NCBI GenBank assembly: GCA_963930645.1
Contig: OZ005655.1
Span: 135,579,456 to 135,643,455, forward strand
Direction: 5' to 3'
Origin: Salticus scenicus
Taxonomy: Eukaryota; Arthropoda; Arachnida; Araneae; Salticidae
Length of the DNA: 64,000 bases
Shown: piece by piece, positions 21,924 to 31,988 of the stretch
How positions within the stretch are numbered: position 1 is the stretch's first letter
Layout of the letters: each line of letters starts with the position of its first letter
Notes under the pieces: generated by a model
Told to the model about the DNA's origin: nothing
Seen by the model: only the letters and a program-made list of their open reading frames with translations
The model's database searches: none
Translations under genes and position numbers: made by a program

Positions 21924-24276
21924 TGTAACAACAGGGAGATTTGTGAGGCAAAATCACCACTAAGCAAAAGTGAAGCAGCCTTTATTTATTCAATTTTGTG
22001 CGGCGCTGATTTCACGGAGGCTGAAGTCAAAGCCACTCTTTTCAGCTTCAACGTTAAAAAGGCTCCTGGCCCAGACAATCTGGACTTTCTAATTCTAAGA
22101 CACACTTACAACACAGTACCACACATATTACGCGACTGGGCCAACCTATGCCTGGAGCATAGTTACTTTCCAGAAATCCTTCGAAGAGGCGAGGTGGTGT
22201 ACTTCCTAAAGCAAGGGAAGCTTCCCTCTGACCCCGCTTCATATCGACCGATCTGCCTGCTGCCAACTTTAGGCAAACTATTAGAAAAACTGGTCGTTAC
22301 CAGATTGAACCACCATCTGGAGTCCAACAACCTTCTCCATCCAAACCAATTCGGGTTCAGAGAGGGCAGATCATGTGAACAAGCATTACAGGCTATTAAA
22401 AGCTCCTGCGCCTCTAACTCAAAGTCCTTGGAATATACCACCTTAGTCTCACTCGACATCAAAGGAGCCTTCGATAACGTAGAGTGGCCCCACATCCTAC
22501 AGGCATTACACAAACTCAACTGCCCGAGTAACCTGGCGGGGGTCATCAGCTCTTACCTCTCAAAAAGAAAAATCATAGTCAACTGGGGTAACGGCTCTAC
22601 AGAGTTCCCCCAAACTAAGGGGTGCCCTCAGGGCTCATGCCTGGGACCTATTTTATGGAACATAATTGCCAACTCGATACTGGTCCGCATGAATTCTGAG
22701 GGCCACACCACTTTCGCATATGCTGATGACTTCTCAGTCATTCTCTCGGGAAGGATCAGGAAAGACCTGGAGAACCAAGCCAAGGAGGCCCTCCCTCTCT
22801 TTAGCAAACTCTTAAAAGACTTAGATCTATGCCTCTCCCCTTCAAAAACCCAAGCGCTAACTTTAGGCTTCCCCAAATTACTTCAAAGATCTCCCGTGGT
22901 GAGAATAGACGGCGTCAGTGTCCATCATGTACCCCACCTAAAACTTCTTGGCCTGACCATCGACAGGAAACTTAGCTGGACCGCCCACCTGCACGAACTA
23001 AAACTGAAACTTATGACAATTTACCACAACTCCATAAAACTAGCAGGAAGGTGGTGGGGCATCTCCACCTCCTTCCTGAAAACATGGTATTTAACAATTG
23101 TGGACAAAATTATAACATATGGTGCAGGTATTTGGGGTGGTTACCTGTCGAAGCAAAATCAGGCCAAATTAGACTCCATCCAACGTCCCTTCCTCCTCCA
23201 AATTTCGAGAGGTTACAGGACGATCTCTACTGACGCCCTCACTGTCATTACGGGAATCCCTCATGCCCACCTACAACTATTTATCAATTACTTAAAAACC
23301 AACATCCTCCAACTACACGATCTGCCAATAACAAATTCTATCTTTCCCAACACCCCACTGCAACTTCATATCCGTAGCTGGGACTTGAACCCGGCAGAGG
23401 ACGCAGCATCCTTCGTAGTAAACACTCAAAAAAAATAGCTTTGATCCCTCAGTCCCTGTGGCGGTGTACACGGATGGCTCAAAGACGGACTCTGGCGTAG
23501 CAGCAGCGCTCTGCGTCATGGTCAACGGACTTGAGGCTCATCGGTGGGCATGCAGGCTTGAGAATTTTAACACCGTTTTCCAAGCGGAACTTTTTGCGAT
23601 TCAAAAGGCCCTTGATTGGGCAGAAGGCAACCCGCAGCTGTCACTAATAAACATCTACAGCGACAGCCTCTCGAGCCTGCAGGCCATCACTAGCCACAAG
23701 ACTAAACACCCCCAAGTCTTAGACATAAAACGTAAAATCGCCAAATTAAAACACTTAATTTCCCTGGCACACGTTTCTGCCCATAGAGGCGTCGTCGGCA
23801 ATGAACTTGCGGACTCATTGGCGAAGGCTGCAACTGAAGGGGAGAATATTCTTCACTCTCTTCCAGCACCCCCATCCTACGTAAAAAGTAAATTGAAGGT
23901 ACTACTGCACCAAAATTGGCAAACACTGTGGGATGAATCCTCAAAAGGGAGACATACCCACAACCTAATCCCAATAGTCTCAAATGTCTCCTGGAACATT
24001 TCTCCTCCGGTTGCGGCTTTTTTGACAGGCCACGGGCCTTTCCCCTCCTACCTGCATAAATTTCATTATCGTCGGTCGTCCCAATGTCTTTGTGGCGAGG
24101 AGGGCGCTCCTAATCACTATTATTACTCTTGCCCCCTAACTGCTCCCTATCATCTTAGAAACCCATCTCCTAGACCCCATAATTGGCTAGAAAATATTCT
24201 CACGCGCAAACCCCTATTATTTAAACTATATAAAATTTATTTCCTATTAAATGAAATTTCAAACTTAACAGATTAA
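21924..24276 (+). pseudogene. reverse transcriptase / RNase H ORF2, one frameshift
   Basis: First frame (to 23438): RT with KKAPGPDNLD, SYRPICLLPTLGKLLEKL, NQFGFREGRSC, LDIKGAFDNVEW, the GCPQGSCLGPILWN block and the catalytic YADD (codons 22719-22730). Second frame (to the TAA at 24274): RNase H with all core acidic residues visible (YTDGSK, AELFAI, YSDS, the H in HVSAHR, ELADSLAK), then a CXCX7HX4C motif (CLCGEEGAPNHYYYSC). The two frames differ by one base, and the break falls at a run of eight A (23428-23435). A run of seven would keep the frame open across the junction, so a one-base slippage is the simplest explanation. Apart from this and the missing 5' part, the catalytic residues are intact, so the copy is fairly young. 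Confidence 0.9.
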
Positions 24277-24354
24277 TCTTTCCCACTTCCCTTGAGCTTG
24301 GTCAATTTGGAAAACAACAAAAGCTGTTTAATCACATCAAGAGTCAGTCCTGCA

Positions 24355-24395
24355 CCTCTTGCCCTCTGTCGCGAAGGGTTTTACCCGGCAAGAGG
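24355..24395 (+). other. 3' region hairpin 1 with TGTCGCGA motif
   Basis: A perfect 9 bp stem CCTCTTGCC (24355-24363) / GGCAAGAGG (24387-24395). On its 5' side is an unpaired CTCTGTCGCGA (motif TGTCGCGA at 24367-24374), followed by a small inner hairpin GGG-TTTTA-CCC that abuts the 3' strand of the outer stem. Confidence 0.75.
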
Positions 24396-24471
24396 CTGAC
24401 ATGACCTACACCTATTCTACAATGATCATCTCCATTCCTCTCGAACTTCAACATAACATTACAGCATGTCA

Positions 24472-24512
24472 GCATGCCTTCTGTCGCGAGGAGTCGGCTA
24501 GGCTCGGCATGC
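24472..24512 (+). other. 3' region hairpin 2 with TGTCGCGA motif
   Basis: Stem GCATGCC (24472-24478) / GGCATGC (24506-24512), unpaired TTCTGTCGCGA (motif at 24482-24489), then an inner hairpin GAGTC-GGCTA-GGCTC abutting the 3' strand. Same architecture as hairpin 1 with different stem sequences. Confidence 0.75.
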
Positions 24513-24549
24513 CGACCAACAAAAGACAATGTAAATTGAACTTGTTTCA

Positions 24550-24587
24550 CATCGCCCATTGTCGCGAGTAGGCTCTGCCTGGCGATG
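24550..24587 (+). other. 3' region hairpin 3 with TGTCGCGA motif
   Basis: Stem CATCGCC (24550-24556) / GGCGATG (24581-24587), unpaired CATTGTCGCGA (motif at 24560-24567), inner hairpin AGGC-TCT-GCCT abutting the 3' strand. Third instance of the same fold. Confidence 0.75.
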
Positions 24588-24644
24588 ATTCTTGTAATTT
24601 TTTTTTTTTTTTTTTTTTTTTTTTTGTCTTTCAATAAACATCTT

Positions 24645-24734
24645 GGCGCAGCCCACGTGAACTTAGTTCTGGAAGCGCTCAACACCGCTCTTCGAGCGGT
24701 GAGCGGGGGCTGCGCCCTGTTCAACCCTGTTCAA
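24645..24734 (+). other. terminal compound hairpin and duplicated tail of the LINE
   Basis: Outer stem GGCGCAGCCC (24645-24654) / GGGCTGCGCC (24707-24716), 10 bp perfect. Inside lies a second stem CCGCTC-TTC-GAGCGG (24685-24699) flanked by CGCTCA / TGAGCG. The tail CCCTGTTCAA is present twice in tandem directly after. The AATAAA lies 7 nt upstream of the structure. Probably the true 3' end of the element, recognised by its reverse transcriptase (inference). Confidence 0.65.
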
Positions 24735-24735
24735 T

Positions 24736-24959
24736 CAAAGATTTCCAGTTTTTTTCATGTAATAACTATATGCCCAGTGTATTTTTTATTGTTAATTATC
24801 ACATTTCTTTAGTTAAGTTTTGTTCATTTATTTTCAGATCTTGAAAAGTTTAAGAATGAGTTTGAGTATATTCAATTCACTCAAGCAAAGCAGCGGACTA
24901 GATTTTTTTTTAAACCTTGTACAAATTTGATTAAAAACTAGTATAGGTGGACTCTGCTC
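24736..24959. other. short AT-rich spacer
   Basis: Nothing recognisable. Confidence 0.5.
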
Positions 24960-25149
24960 AGTTCCCCATCATATTTATGTCCTCATAAATTTCTAGTTCG
25001 AGACACATTATAATCATGTTAAGAGAAATGAATTTGATCAAAGCTTGACACAATGACAGAATGCGATCCCTGCCTAATAGGCTATCCCCCGTTCACTTCG
25101 ATATATTTATCTTATTCTAATCTATTAATTTATTTTATCAGGGTCGATG

Positions 25150-26040
25150 CCGTTGTTTAGTTTTCATGCTACTATTTCAAATGCAATAATCCTCAAAATT
25201 CATATTTATATGAAAAGCTTACAATTTCGATATGTTGATAAAATCGTAAATAACGAACAATTTACGAAATTTTCCTATTAAAATATTTGTATTCAATCAT
25301 GTTCAAAAATATATCATAAATGTAATTTTGAAGTTGTCTAATGTATTTATGATCCTCAAAATGGACGTTTATGCTCAATTTTGCCTTATTCTGACATGTT
25401 AGGTAAATCGTAAATTCCAAAAAACTTACGAATTTTTTTTAAATTGGAAAAATTATAGTCTATTATATTCATGCCAGTATCCTAAATAATATTTCGAAAG
25501 TACTGTGAAATCTTTACGATGAAAATATCTCTCAAGATTGACATTTATGTGAAATTTTGCTCTATTCTGCCATGTTAAAAAATTCGTAAATTTCCAATAT
25601 CTTACGAAATTTTCATATTGGAAAACTCATAGTTATTAATATTTATGCCAGTGTCCTAAGTAATATTTCAAAAGTAGTCTGACTTCTTTACGATGAAAAT
25701 ATCGCTAAAAATTGACGTTTATGGGAAATTTTGACCTATACTGCCATGTTAAGAAATCCGTAAATTTTCAATATCTTGCGAAATTTTTAAAATAGCATAT
25801 TTATAGTTACTGATGTTCTGGCATCAAAATTGATATTTGAAAAATGGTCTGACATTTTTACAGTAATAAGTTTCCATTTAAAGCACGTTTAAGTGAATTT
25901 TTGTCCTATTCTCCCATGTTAAGAAAATCGTAAATTTCTAATAACTTACGAACTTTATTAGTTCGAATGTTCCAAATAAATAGGGTTCTTGCCAGTATCG
26001 AAAATAATATTTTAAAACTGATCTGACCTATTTGCGATCA
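25150..26040. repeat. five degenerate ~173 bp tandem units
   Basis: The phrase CATGTTAAGAAAATCGTAAA (and variants) followed by TCTTACGAAATTTT recurs near 25233, 25397, 25570, 25744 and 25915. Each is preceded by a GACGTTTATG...TTTTG block and a TTTACGATGAAAATAT block. Confidence 0.8.
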
Positions 26041-26065
26041 TTTGTTCGGGTGATATCGTGTAAAC

Positions 26066-26148
26066 AGACTAACAAACTAAAGGACTAACACACTAACGGA
26101 CTAACGCACTAACGGACTAAAGCACTAACGGACTAACACACTAACAGA
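26066..26148. repeat. 16 bp minisatellite (GGACTAACGCACTAAC type)
   Basis: About five imperfect units alternating GGACTAA and CACTAAC, with A/G and C/A variants. Confidence 0.9.
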
Positions 26149-26289
26149 CACCCTACAGACAGCCACCATACAAATATTGTCATTTTCGGTTTCCTCACGC
26201 CTGAAAACGTATAAAAAAGTAAAAAAAAACAAGGTCGAAATTTTTCACGATTACTTAAGTTCCACATACCTATAGTATGATGGGGAACT

Positions 26290-27020
26290 AAAAAAGTAAT
26301 AAATTAAACAAAGTAACACTGTCACCAAAAATCATAATTTAATACATTAGGTAACGTCATTAACTAAAAAAAAACCAATTACGTCATCATTTTTTTTTTA
26401 ATGTGAAATTTCTTGTATTTCCAAAATATTTCCTAATATGCGTCCATGTAAAATTTTATCTTCCAAAAAAAAAATGATCTTATGAATAGAAAATTCTCTT
26501 ATATGAAATTAAAAAAATACATATTGAAAGTTTCAGTTAAATTTTGAACAGTATTTAAAAAAAATATTTTCCAAAGTTTTACGTTACATTGAATTTAGTT
26601 TTTTAGTAAGTTCTAACTAGAAAAATAGTAAATTGTTTATTTTATTTTTTAAGAAAGAAGATGTTTTATAGCGATAAGATACATTAATGTTTTACTATGC
26701 GTGATCTAAGAATTTAAAATTTACACTGTTTCTAAATTATAATTGCAAAGCACTGCATTGTTTTCTTACATTTTCTTTAGCACAAAGTTTCTTGTTTTTG
26801 AAGTAATTAAGGAAAATATTTTACTTAAACTTCATTTTATTTTCCAGGTAATATACTTTTCTTTCTTTCTTTCTCTGCTTTTTTTTTCATTTCATTTATG
26901 ACCCGTAATAGATTGTATTTTTCGTGGTAATATTTTAACTTTAAATGCATAGACATGTAGATCAATCTACATCGCATGTTTAAAACTCATACCTTTTTGT
27001 GTAAAAAACTTTGCGAAGTG

Positions 27021-27054
<34 letters not shown>

Positions 27055-28240
27055 AAACTATTTTTTTGTTTACGAACGCGACTAGTGTCTTTGACAGTTT
27101 ATTTCTTTAGTTGTTAGAATTTTCATTTACTGGCGCGAATTTCGGCTGGTGTTACGAATTACGATTACTTATATAAAAAGTAATAAAAACATACCAAAAA
27201 ATTGTTTTGGGATAGAAACAAGGTAAGAGTAATGAATAGTAGTTACAATTTATCATACATTGATAAATTTATGCAAAAAAATAATAAAAGAAATGCTTTT
27301 TTTGTGATGTAAAATAACATCAATATATATTTTTTGAAAATTGTAAAAAAAAAAAAATAAATAAATAAATAAAAATTATGTAGATTTTTATCTTTTGTAT
27401 TTTTTCCTACTAACTACATACAATTTTTCGGTTGATTTAAATTTTATTTATTAAATTAAAAATTCATGCATTTAACAGAGGTCGTAATCTCCGCCTTTTT
27501 TTTCAGGAAACTCTTCTAGATGAGAAACTGTCACCTTTATTAGTACCACAATAATTATACAATAATTTCTTTCTTATTTAAACAGAATATATCATTATGA
27601 AAATACCATAAAGATTTTAACATTAAATTAGTGGTGGCAAAAAGAACGAAAAATTCTTCTTTCCTGAAAGTGTCCTGAAAAAAAGGCGAAGAGTTACTAC
27701 CCTTGATTTGAGGATTAAATTTCATTTTGCTTTCCAATAAGTATATTTTCGTTTCTTTCTTTTCTTCTATAATTTTTCTTTTCTTCAGTTAATTTACAAA
27801 GCGCAATATATTCTATTTTTCATAGTAATAATTTAAGAAGTGTGTAAAAGTGATAAAAGAGAGGAAAATTGTGCTGTCATGAAGATGTAATGTATAAAAT
27901 TACAGAAAATACCGGATAATCCAGAAATCAAAGTAAAAAAAAAAAAATAATATGGATTACTTAACAAGTACTGACTGTAGCTCTATACGGTTTTCACTGA
28001 AATGTGCGGAAAAGCATGTGATTTATATATATATGTGCATAAGAAAAAATATTAGTTACATTTTTCACCAACATTGCGCTGTATTTGCACTATCCTCTCG
28101 CATATTGAAAAGATTATCCTGATCAAATGACGCTATATTTCGAAAACTGAAGTTAGGAGATTTCCAAATGCCGTACGTCTGAGGGTCAATCTAATGAGTG
28201 ATGTCCATCACACTGAGCAATTATAGTCCTTGTTAAGTTG
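26290..28240. other. duplicated host segment, block A part 5
   Basis: 26300-26870 aligns with 57650-58180 in block C (shared CATAGAAAATTCTCTTATAT-like and TTTTCCAAAGTTTTACGTTA / TTTCAAAGTTTTACATTACA phrases, GTAATTAAGGAAAATATTTT / GTAATCAAGGAAAATATTTT). A shorter internal echo of the same material lies at 27450-27840. No gene is seen. Confidence 0.6.
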
Positions 28241-28253
28241 TTAACCGTTTACC

Positions 28254-28279
28254 CGCCAATGTTCCAATAATGGAACATG
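28254..28279. promoter_or_regulatory. piggyBac sub-terminal palindromic motif, left copy
   Basis: A 26 bp unit beginning CGCCA and containing ATGTTCCA-ATAA-TGGAACAT (8 bp arms, 4 nt centre), 9 bp in from the left end. Likely transposase binding site (inference). Confidence 0.7.
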
Positions 28280-28601
28280 ATTTTTAAAATAAAAAATTTA
28301 CATGTAAAAAAACTCTTATTAATATCACTTTTACATACAATTGAATATGACATTATAAAGTATTTTTTACAATAAGTTTTATTCTGTTTAGATAATTATT
28401 TATTTTTTTACGATTTTTTGAATTTTACTATATTTTGTCAATTTTACTCTCTCTTACAATTAAATTTACCAAAATTCCAGTTTAAATTGAAAAAACGCAA
28501 TACTTTAAAATATTTCATTAGAAAACATATCCTACGGGAATACAACAAAAGCAAAATTTTATTTTTAAATTTTAATGGTAAAATTTACGTTTTTATGTCT
28601 C

Positions 28602-28625
28602 TGTTCCATTATTGGAACATTGGCG
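28602..28625. promoter_or_regulatory. piggyBac palindromic motif, internal inverted copy
   Basis: The same unit in reverse orientation (TGTTCCA-TTAT-TGGAACA then TTGGCG), 358 bp inside the left end. Internal inverted motif copies are known in piggyBac-type elements; function here is inferred. Confidence 0.7.
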
Positions 28626-29160
28626 TTTCGAGAGTTCATTTTTCATTTATGTGCAAAGCATTGTATGATATTGCAAACATTATTTTCTTTTGCATTCTGA
28701 TAAGAATAGTAACTTTTCTAAAGAAAGTAAACAGATAAAAGAGATAATAGGGGGAAAGTGAGGGATTATTTAGACTTCTTTTGTCCTCTAAAATTCGAAA
28801 AATAAGCAGGTACAAGATAATACTGTTTTCAAATGGAAGCTGCAAAACTTCGAAAGGATTATAGTATTGGCCCTTGACATTGATGTTCAGTTTAGTAAAG
28901 TCATAACAATAGAAAGAAATTATTTTTGATAAGGTGGCTGAATATGTGTGTGTGTTGGGGGGGAGGGGGGATTTCACCTGTGCCTTTGGAGACAAGTGCA
29001 GTTTCACATAAAAGGTGTCTTATTCCATATGTTTGCTGAAATAGTTATCAGTTTCCTTTCAGATAGCGTTTTTCTTATTAGTTTTGTTCGATGACAGTGA
29101 AAAAGGTGCATGTGTGCTTTCTATGTGTTTCATTTATAAAGTTTTCATAAATTTAACATC

Positions 29161-30888
29161 ATGTCCAAAAGATGCCTCACGGTACAAGAAGCTGTGGCCT
29201 TTCTAGAAACTCTTTCGGATTCTGATTTGGAAGATGTAGATATTTGCCAGTTAGAGCCGGATGAACGTGGTGATATAACCGATGAAGAAGATATTGATGA
29301 CAATAATTTAGACGCTGTTACGCCATTTGATGTGTGTGGAATGGTCGACGTCACTTTAAAAAAAGATGTAAGTACTCCAAATGAAGAGGAATTTCAGAAA
29401 CCGGGTCCAAGTGCCAAGAAGAAACGAAAAACTGAAAACCCTGTAGTAAAATGGAAAAAAAAAGTGAAATTCGATAATCCAACAGAATTTGAAAAACCGG
29501 TACCAATATTGCATAAATTTCCAGAACTCATGGACTGCACTCCTCTTGATATATTTCATAAATTTTTTCCTGAAGAATATGTCGAATATCTTGCGGATAT
29601 GACGTCACTTTATGCTTTGCAAAAAGGTGAAACAATTGATGTTTGCAAGAATGATATCTTACAATTTTTTGGTCTTCTTCTTCTAAGTGGATACCATTCA
29701 GTTCCTACTGAAGATATGTATTGGAATTCTGCGGAAGATACATGTGTTCCAATAGTTCCAACTGTTATGCCCCGCACTCGTTTCAGAAATATCAAGAAAT
29801 TTTTTCATGTAATGGATAACAGTAAGATGGAAAATGGTGATAAATTAGGTAAAATAGCCCCGATTTATAAAGAGTTGTCCACAAATTTCCAACAATTTGG
29901 AATATGGCATGAGAAGTTAAGTATCGATGAATCAATGGTTCCTTACTACGGTCGTCACTCATGCAAAATGTTCATAAGAGGAAAACCGATCAGATTTGGT
30001 TTTAAAGTATGGATGTTATGTTCTTCAACAGGTTATCCATATGCAATGGATATATATTCTGGGAAAAAATCAGAATCAGATAATAGTATTTCTGGACAGC
30101 TCGGACCGATAGTTGTTAATGAGCTTTTATCTGTTGTTGGAGATAACTCACATCATGAAGTATATTTTGATAACTTTTTTACGTCTTATAATTTATTGTT
30201 GGAATTATCCCATAAAGGAATGCGAGCAACGGGAACAATTCGTGAAAATCGTACACAAAAATGCCCGTTGAAATCTAAAAAAGAACTTACCAAAGAAGAC
30301 AGAGGAAGTTTTGATTTCCGATCTGACGGATTTGTTTATATCTGCAGCTGGAACGATAACGCGGTAGTGACTGTAGCATCAAACTGCTACACACATGAGC
30401 CTATAGGTAGTGTGAAACGCTATTCATGTGCAAAAAAAGGTAATATTGAAGTACCTCGGCCAAATCTAATAAAAAAATACAACGAAGGAATGGGCGGAGT
30501 AGATGTTTTAGATAAGCTTTTATCTAGTTACAGGCCTCAGTTGCGAAGTAAGAAATGGTGGTGGAATCTATTTAGTAACGCATTAAACATGGCAGTTGTA
30601 GCTAGTTGGAATTTGCACTGCGAAGTGCATGCAAACTCTAAAAAACTATCACATTTGGAATTTAGAAGACAGTTGACGATGAATCTTTTGCGGAAAAAAG
30701 AGCGTCTTACCAAACATCCTGGACCTCGCAGTCATTTAAAAGTTGAATTAAGACAATCTGATGGTCATTATATAATATCTACGTCTCAAGGTCGTTGTGT
30801 TGTTTGCAAAAAGAACACTACAAAAAATTTTTTTCATTGTGAAAAGCGACTGCATGAAAAATGTTTTCTGTCGTATCACAGTCGCTGA
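29161..30888 (+). CDS. piggyBac transposase
   Basis: Cut-and-paste transposase of the piggyBac (DDE_Tnp_1_7) family, acting on the flanking inverted repeats at TTAA sites. 575 residues, close to the ~590 of the family type member. The N-terminal ~70 residues are acidic and probably disordered, followed by a basic patch KKKRK (86-90) in a lysine-rich stretch that may serve nuclear import. Catalytic aspartates appear as SIDES (D256), YFDNF (D337) and GGVDVLD (D448, with D451), in the family spacing. The C-terminal cysteine-rich domain has CVVC (546-549), HC (559-560), H565, C568 and H573, the RING/PHD-like finger used for binding the element ends. The ATG at 29161 is the first in frame after a stop-rich leader. 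No intron, stop or frameshift. Confidence 0.95.
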   Translation: MSKRCLTVQEAVAFLETLSDSDLEDVDICQLEPDERGDITDEEDIDDNNLDAVTPFDVCGMVDVTLKKDVSTPNEEEFQKPGPSAKKKRKTENPVVKWKKKVKFDNPTEFEKPVPILHKFPELMDCTPLDIFHKFFPEEYVEYLADMTSLYALQKGETIDVCKNDILQFFGLLLLSGYHSVPTEDMYWNSAEDTCVPIVPTVMPRTRFRNIKKFFHVMDNSKMENGDKLGKIAPIYKELSTNFQQFGIWHEKLSIDESMVPYYGRHSCKMFIRGKPIRFGFKVWMLCSSTGYPYAMDIYSGKKSESDNSISGQLGPIVVNELLSVVGDNSHHEVYFDNFFTSYNLLLELSHKGMRATGTIRENRTQKCPLKSKKELTKEDRGSFDFRSDGFVYICSWNDNAVVTVASNCYTHEPIGSVKRYSCAKKGNIEVPRPNLIKKYNEGMGGVDVLDKLLSSYRPQLRSKKWWWNLFSNALNMAVVASWNLHCEVHANSKKLSHLEFRRQLTMNLLRKKERLTKHPGPRSHLKVELRQSDGHYIISTSQGRCVVCKKNTTKNFFHCEKRLHEKCFLSYHSR

Positions 30889-31074
30889 AATTATGTGAGT
30901 ATCATTTATAATTATCTTTTAATGTATCTATAGTGTCATAATATTTATTAATTGTTCATTATTTAAAGATAAATAAACAAAACAGTTAATATTAAGAAGA
31001 TATTATAATTATTAGACTTTAAATTAACTATTTTCATGAACTTTTAAAAATATGCAAAAAATAATCATGTAACA

Positions 31075-31100
31075 CGCCAATGTTCCAATAATGGAACATG
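31075..31100. promoter_or_regulatory. piggyBac sub-terminal palindromic motif, right copy
   Basis: Identical 26 bp unit in direct orientation relative to the left copy, 130 bp in from the right end, so its distance and polarity from the end differ from those of the left copy. Confidence 0.7.
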
Positions 31101-31234
31101 GCTAAAAACACACTCAAAAATTTTTTTCACCTAATTTTAAAACTTTATTGTATTTATATACTCTTAATTAACATAATAACCAAATTTCAAGTCATTGGGA
31201 CTATTCTTTCTTAATTCGGCGTTTACACGGTTAA

Positions 31235-31327
31235 ATGTACTGTGGCACTTTAAAAAAATAATTTTACAACTTAAGCGTCACCTGATAAAAATACTTTGAA
31301 CTAATTTAATAATAAATCTTTTGTTAC

Positions 31328-31363
<36 letters not shown>

Positions 31364-31988
31364 ATGTTTTTCTGTGCTTTTCAATGAAAACTGCATATTG
31401 CTTTGTTCAATACTTTTTGAATAAAATATATTTTAATTTTTCTATGACATTTGAATAACCCTGTACATACAATGCAGAGCAAAGCAATACAGGCAATGCA
31501 GAATAATACAAAAAATCCTTTTTCTGCCGTTTAATGTAAGTTAATCGCATATTTGCATACTGAGATGATGCACTTAATATTCAATTCATATTTTCTTTAG
31601 AAATTTCATAAGCGAATATTTAAAATTGCTATTAGACACTAGCTGAAGAACTATGTTTACATGGAAATTTTAATCCATATTTCACCATCATCCTAATAAT
31701 AGGACACCAACATAAGTGATATTCATATAAATTATTTTGAATATTTTAATTCAAATTAAAGGCATATTATTTAAAAGTCCAATAAATACATATGTGTCTT
31801 TATAGTTAGTTTAAATTAACGTTTAATATATTTTTTTAAGTTTTTATAATGACGATTCTTGAAGAGTTATTCATTACATTTTCAACACATTATTACTTAA
31901 AAGGGTTTTACGTTCAAGATTAACGGACATATAAATTTATTGAGGTAATATTCTACACTTTTGTACTGGTAAAACAGTTATATAATAT
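31235..31988. other. AT-rich stretch, duplicated host segment continued
   Basis: Poly(A) at about 31331-31360. 31540-31620 shows similarity to 58350-58440 (block C). No gene is seen. Confidence 0.5.

Larger units (their letters stand above)
21924..24735 (+). mobile_element. 5'-truncated non-LTR (LINE) retrotransposon with RNase H
   Basis: Coding similarity starts directly after a stop codon (21921-21923) near a poly(T) tract. The upstream ORF1 and apurinic endonuclease region are missing, so this is a 5' truncation typical of incomplete target-primed reverse transcription. RT, RNase H and a C-terminal CCHC-type motif follow, then a ~460 bp 3' region with four hairpins, an AATAAA at 24633 and a duplicated CCCTGTTCAA (24715-24734) as the apparent tail. 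RNase H downstream of RT points to the I/LOA/R1-like group of arthropod LINEs; the exact clade needs a tree. Target duplications are not identifiable. Confidence 0.85.
24960..26289 (+). mobile_element. DINE/Helentron-like non-autonomous element (proposed)
   Basis: AGTTCCCCATCATA at 24960-24973 is perfectly inverted at 26276-26289. Internally there are five ~173 bp tandem units (25150-26040), then a 16 bp minisatellite (26066-26148), then a segment with CGCCTGAAAACGTATA, and finally a hairpin whose arms AGTTCC / GGAACT overlap the right inverted repeat. This order (short 5' repeat, tandem core, micro- or minisatellite, 3' stem-loop) is that described for Helentron-associated DINE/HINE elements; the assignment is by architecture only. 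No coding capacity. Confidence 0.5.
28245..31230 (+). mobile_element. apparently intact piggyBac transposon, 2986 bp
   Basis: TTAA at 28241-28244 and 31231-31234 flank the element. The terminal inverted repeats are CCGTTTACCCGCC (28245-28257) and, read inward from the right, CCGTGTAAACGCC (10/13 matches). It contains one uninterrupted 575-codon transposase, a polyadenylation signal AATAAA at 30972, and three copies of a 26 bp palindrome-bearing motif (28254, 28602 inverted, 31075). It sits inside duplicated block A. Structurally nothing required for transposition is obviously missing. Confidence 0.9.

Noticed and set aside
22054..23983. Minus-strand frames of 70-127 codons within the LINE
   Set aside because: Antisense shadows of the RT/RNase H frames, which have all expected motifs.
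24359..24571. 70-codon + strand frame after the LINE ORF2
   Set aside because: It runs through the 3' hairpins and its apparent sequence is explained by the structured repeats.
26066..26148. CRISPR-like regular repeats
   Set aside because: 16 bp units without unique spacers in eukaryotic DNA; a plain minisatellite inside a transposable element.
28418..28738. 106-codon frame upstream of the piggyBac transposase as a second piggyBac protein
   Set aside because: F/K/N-rich, overlaps the internal palindromic motif, and no piggyBac element is known to need a second protein of this type.
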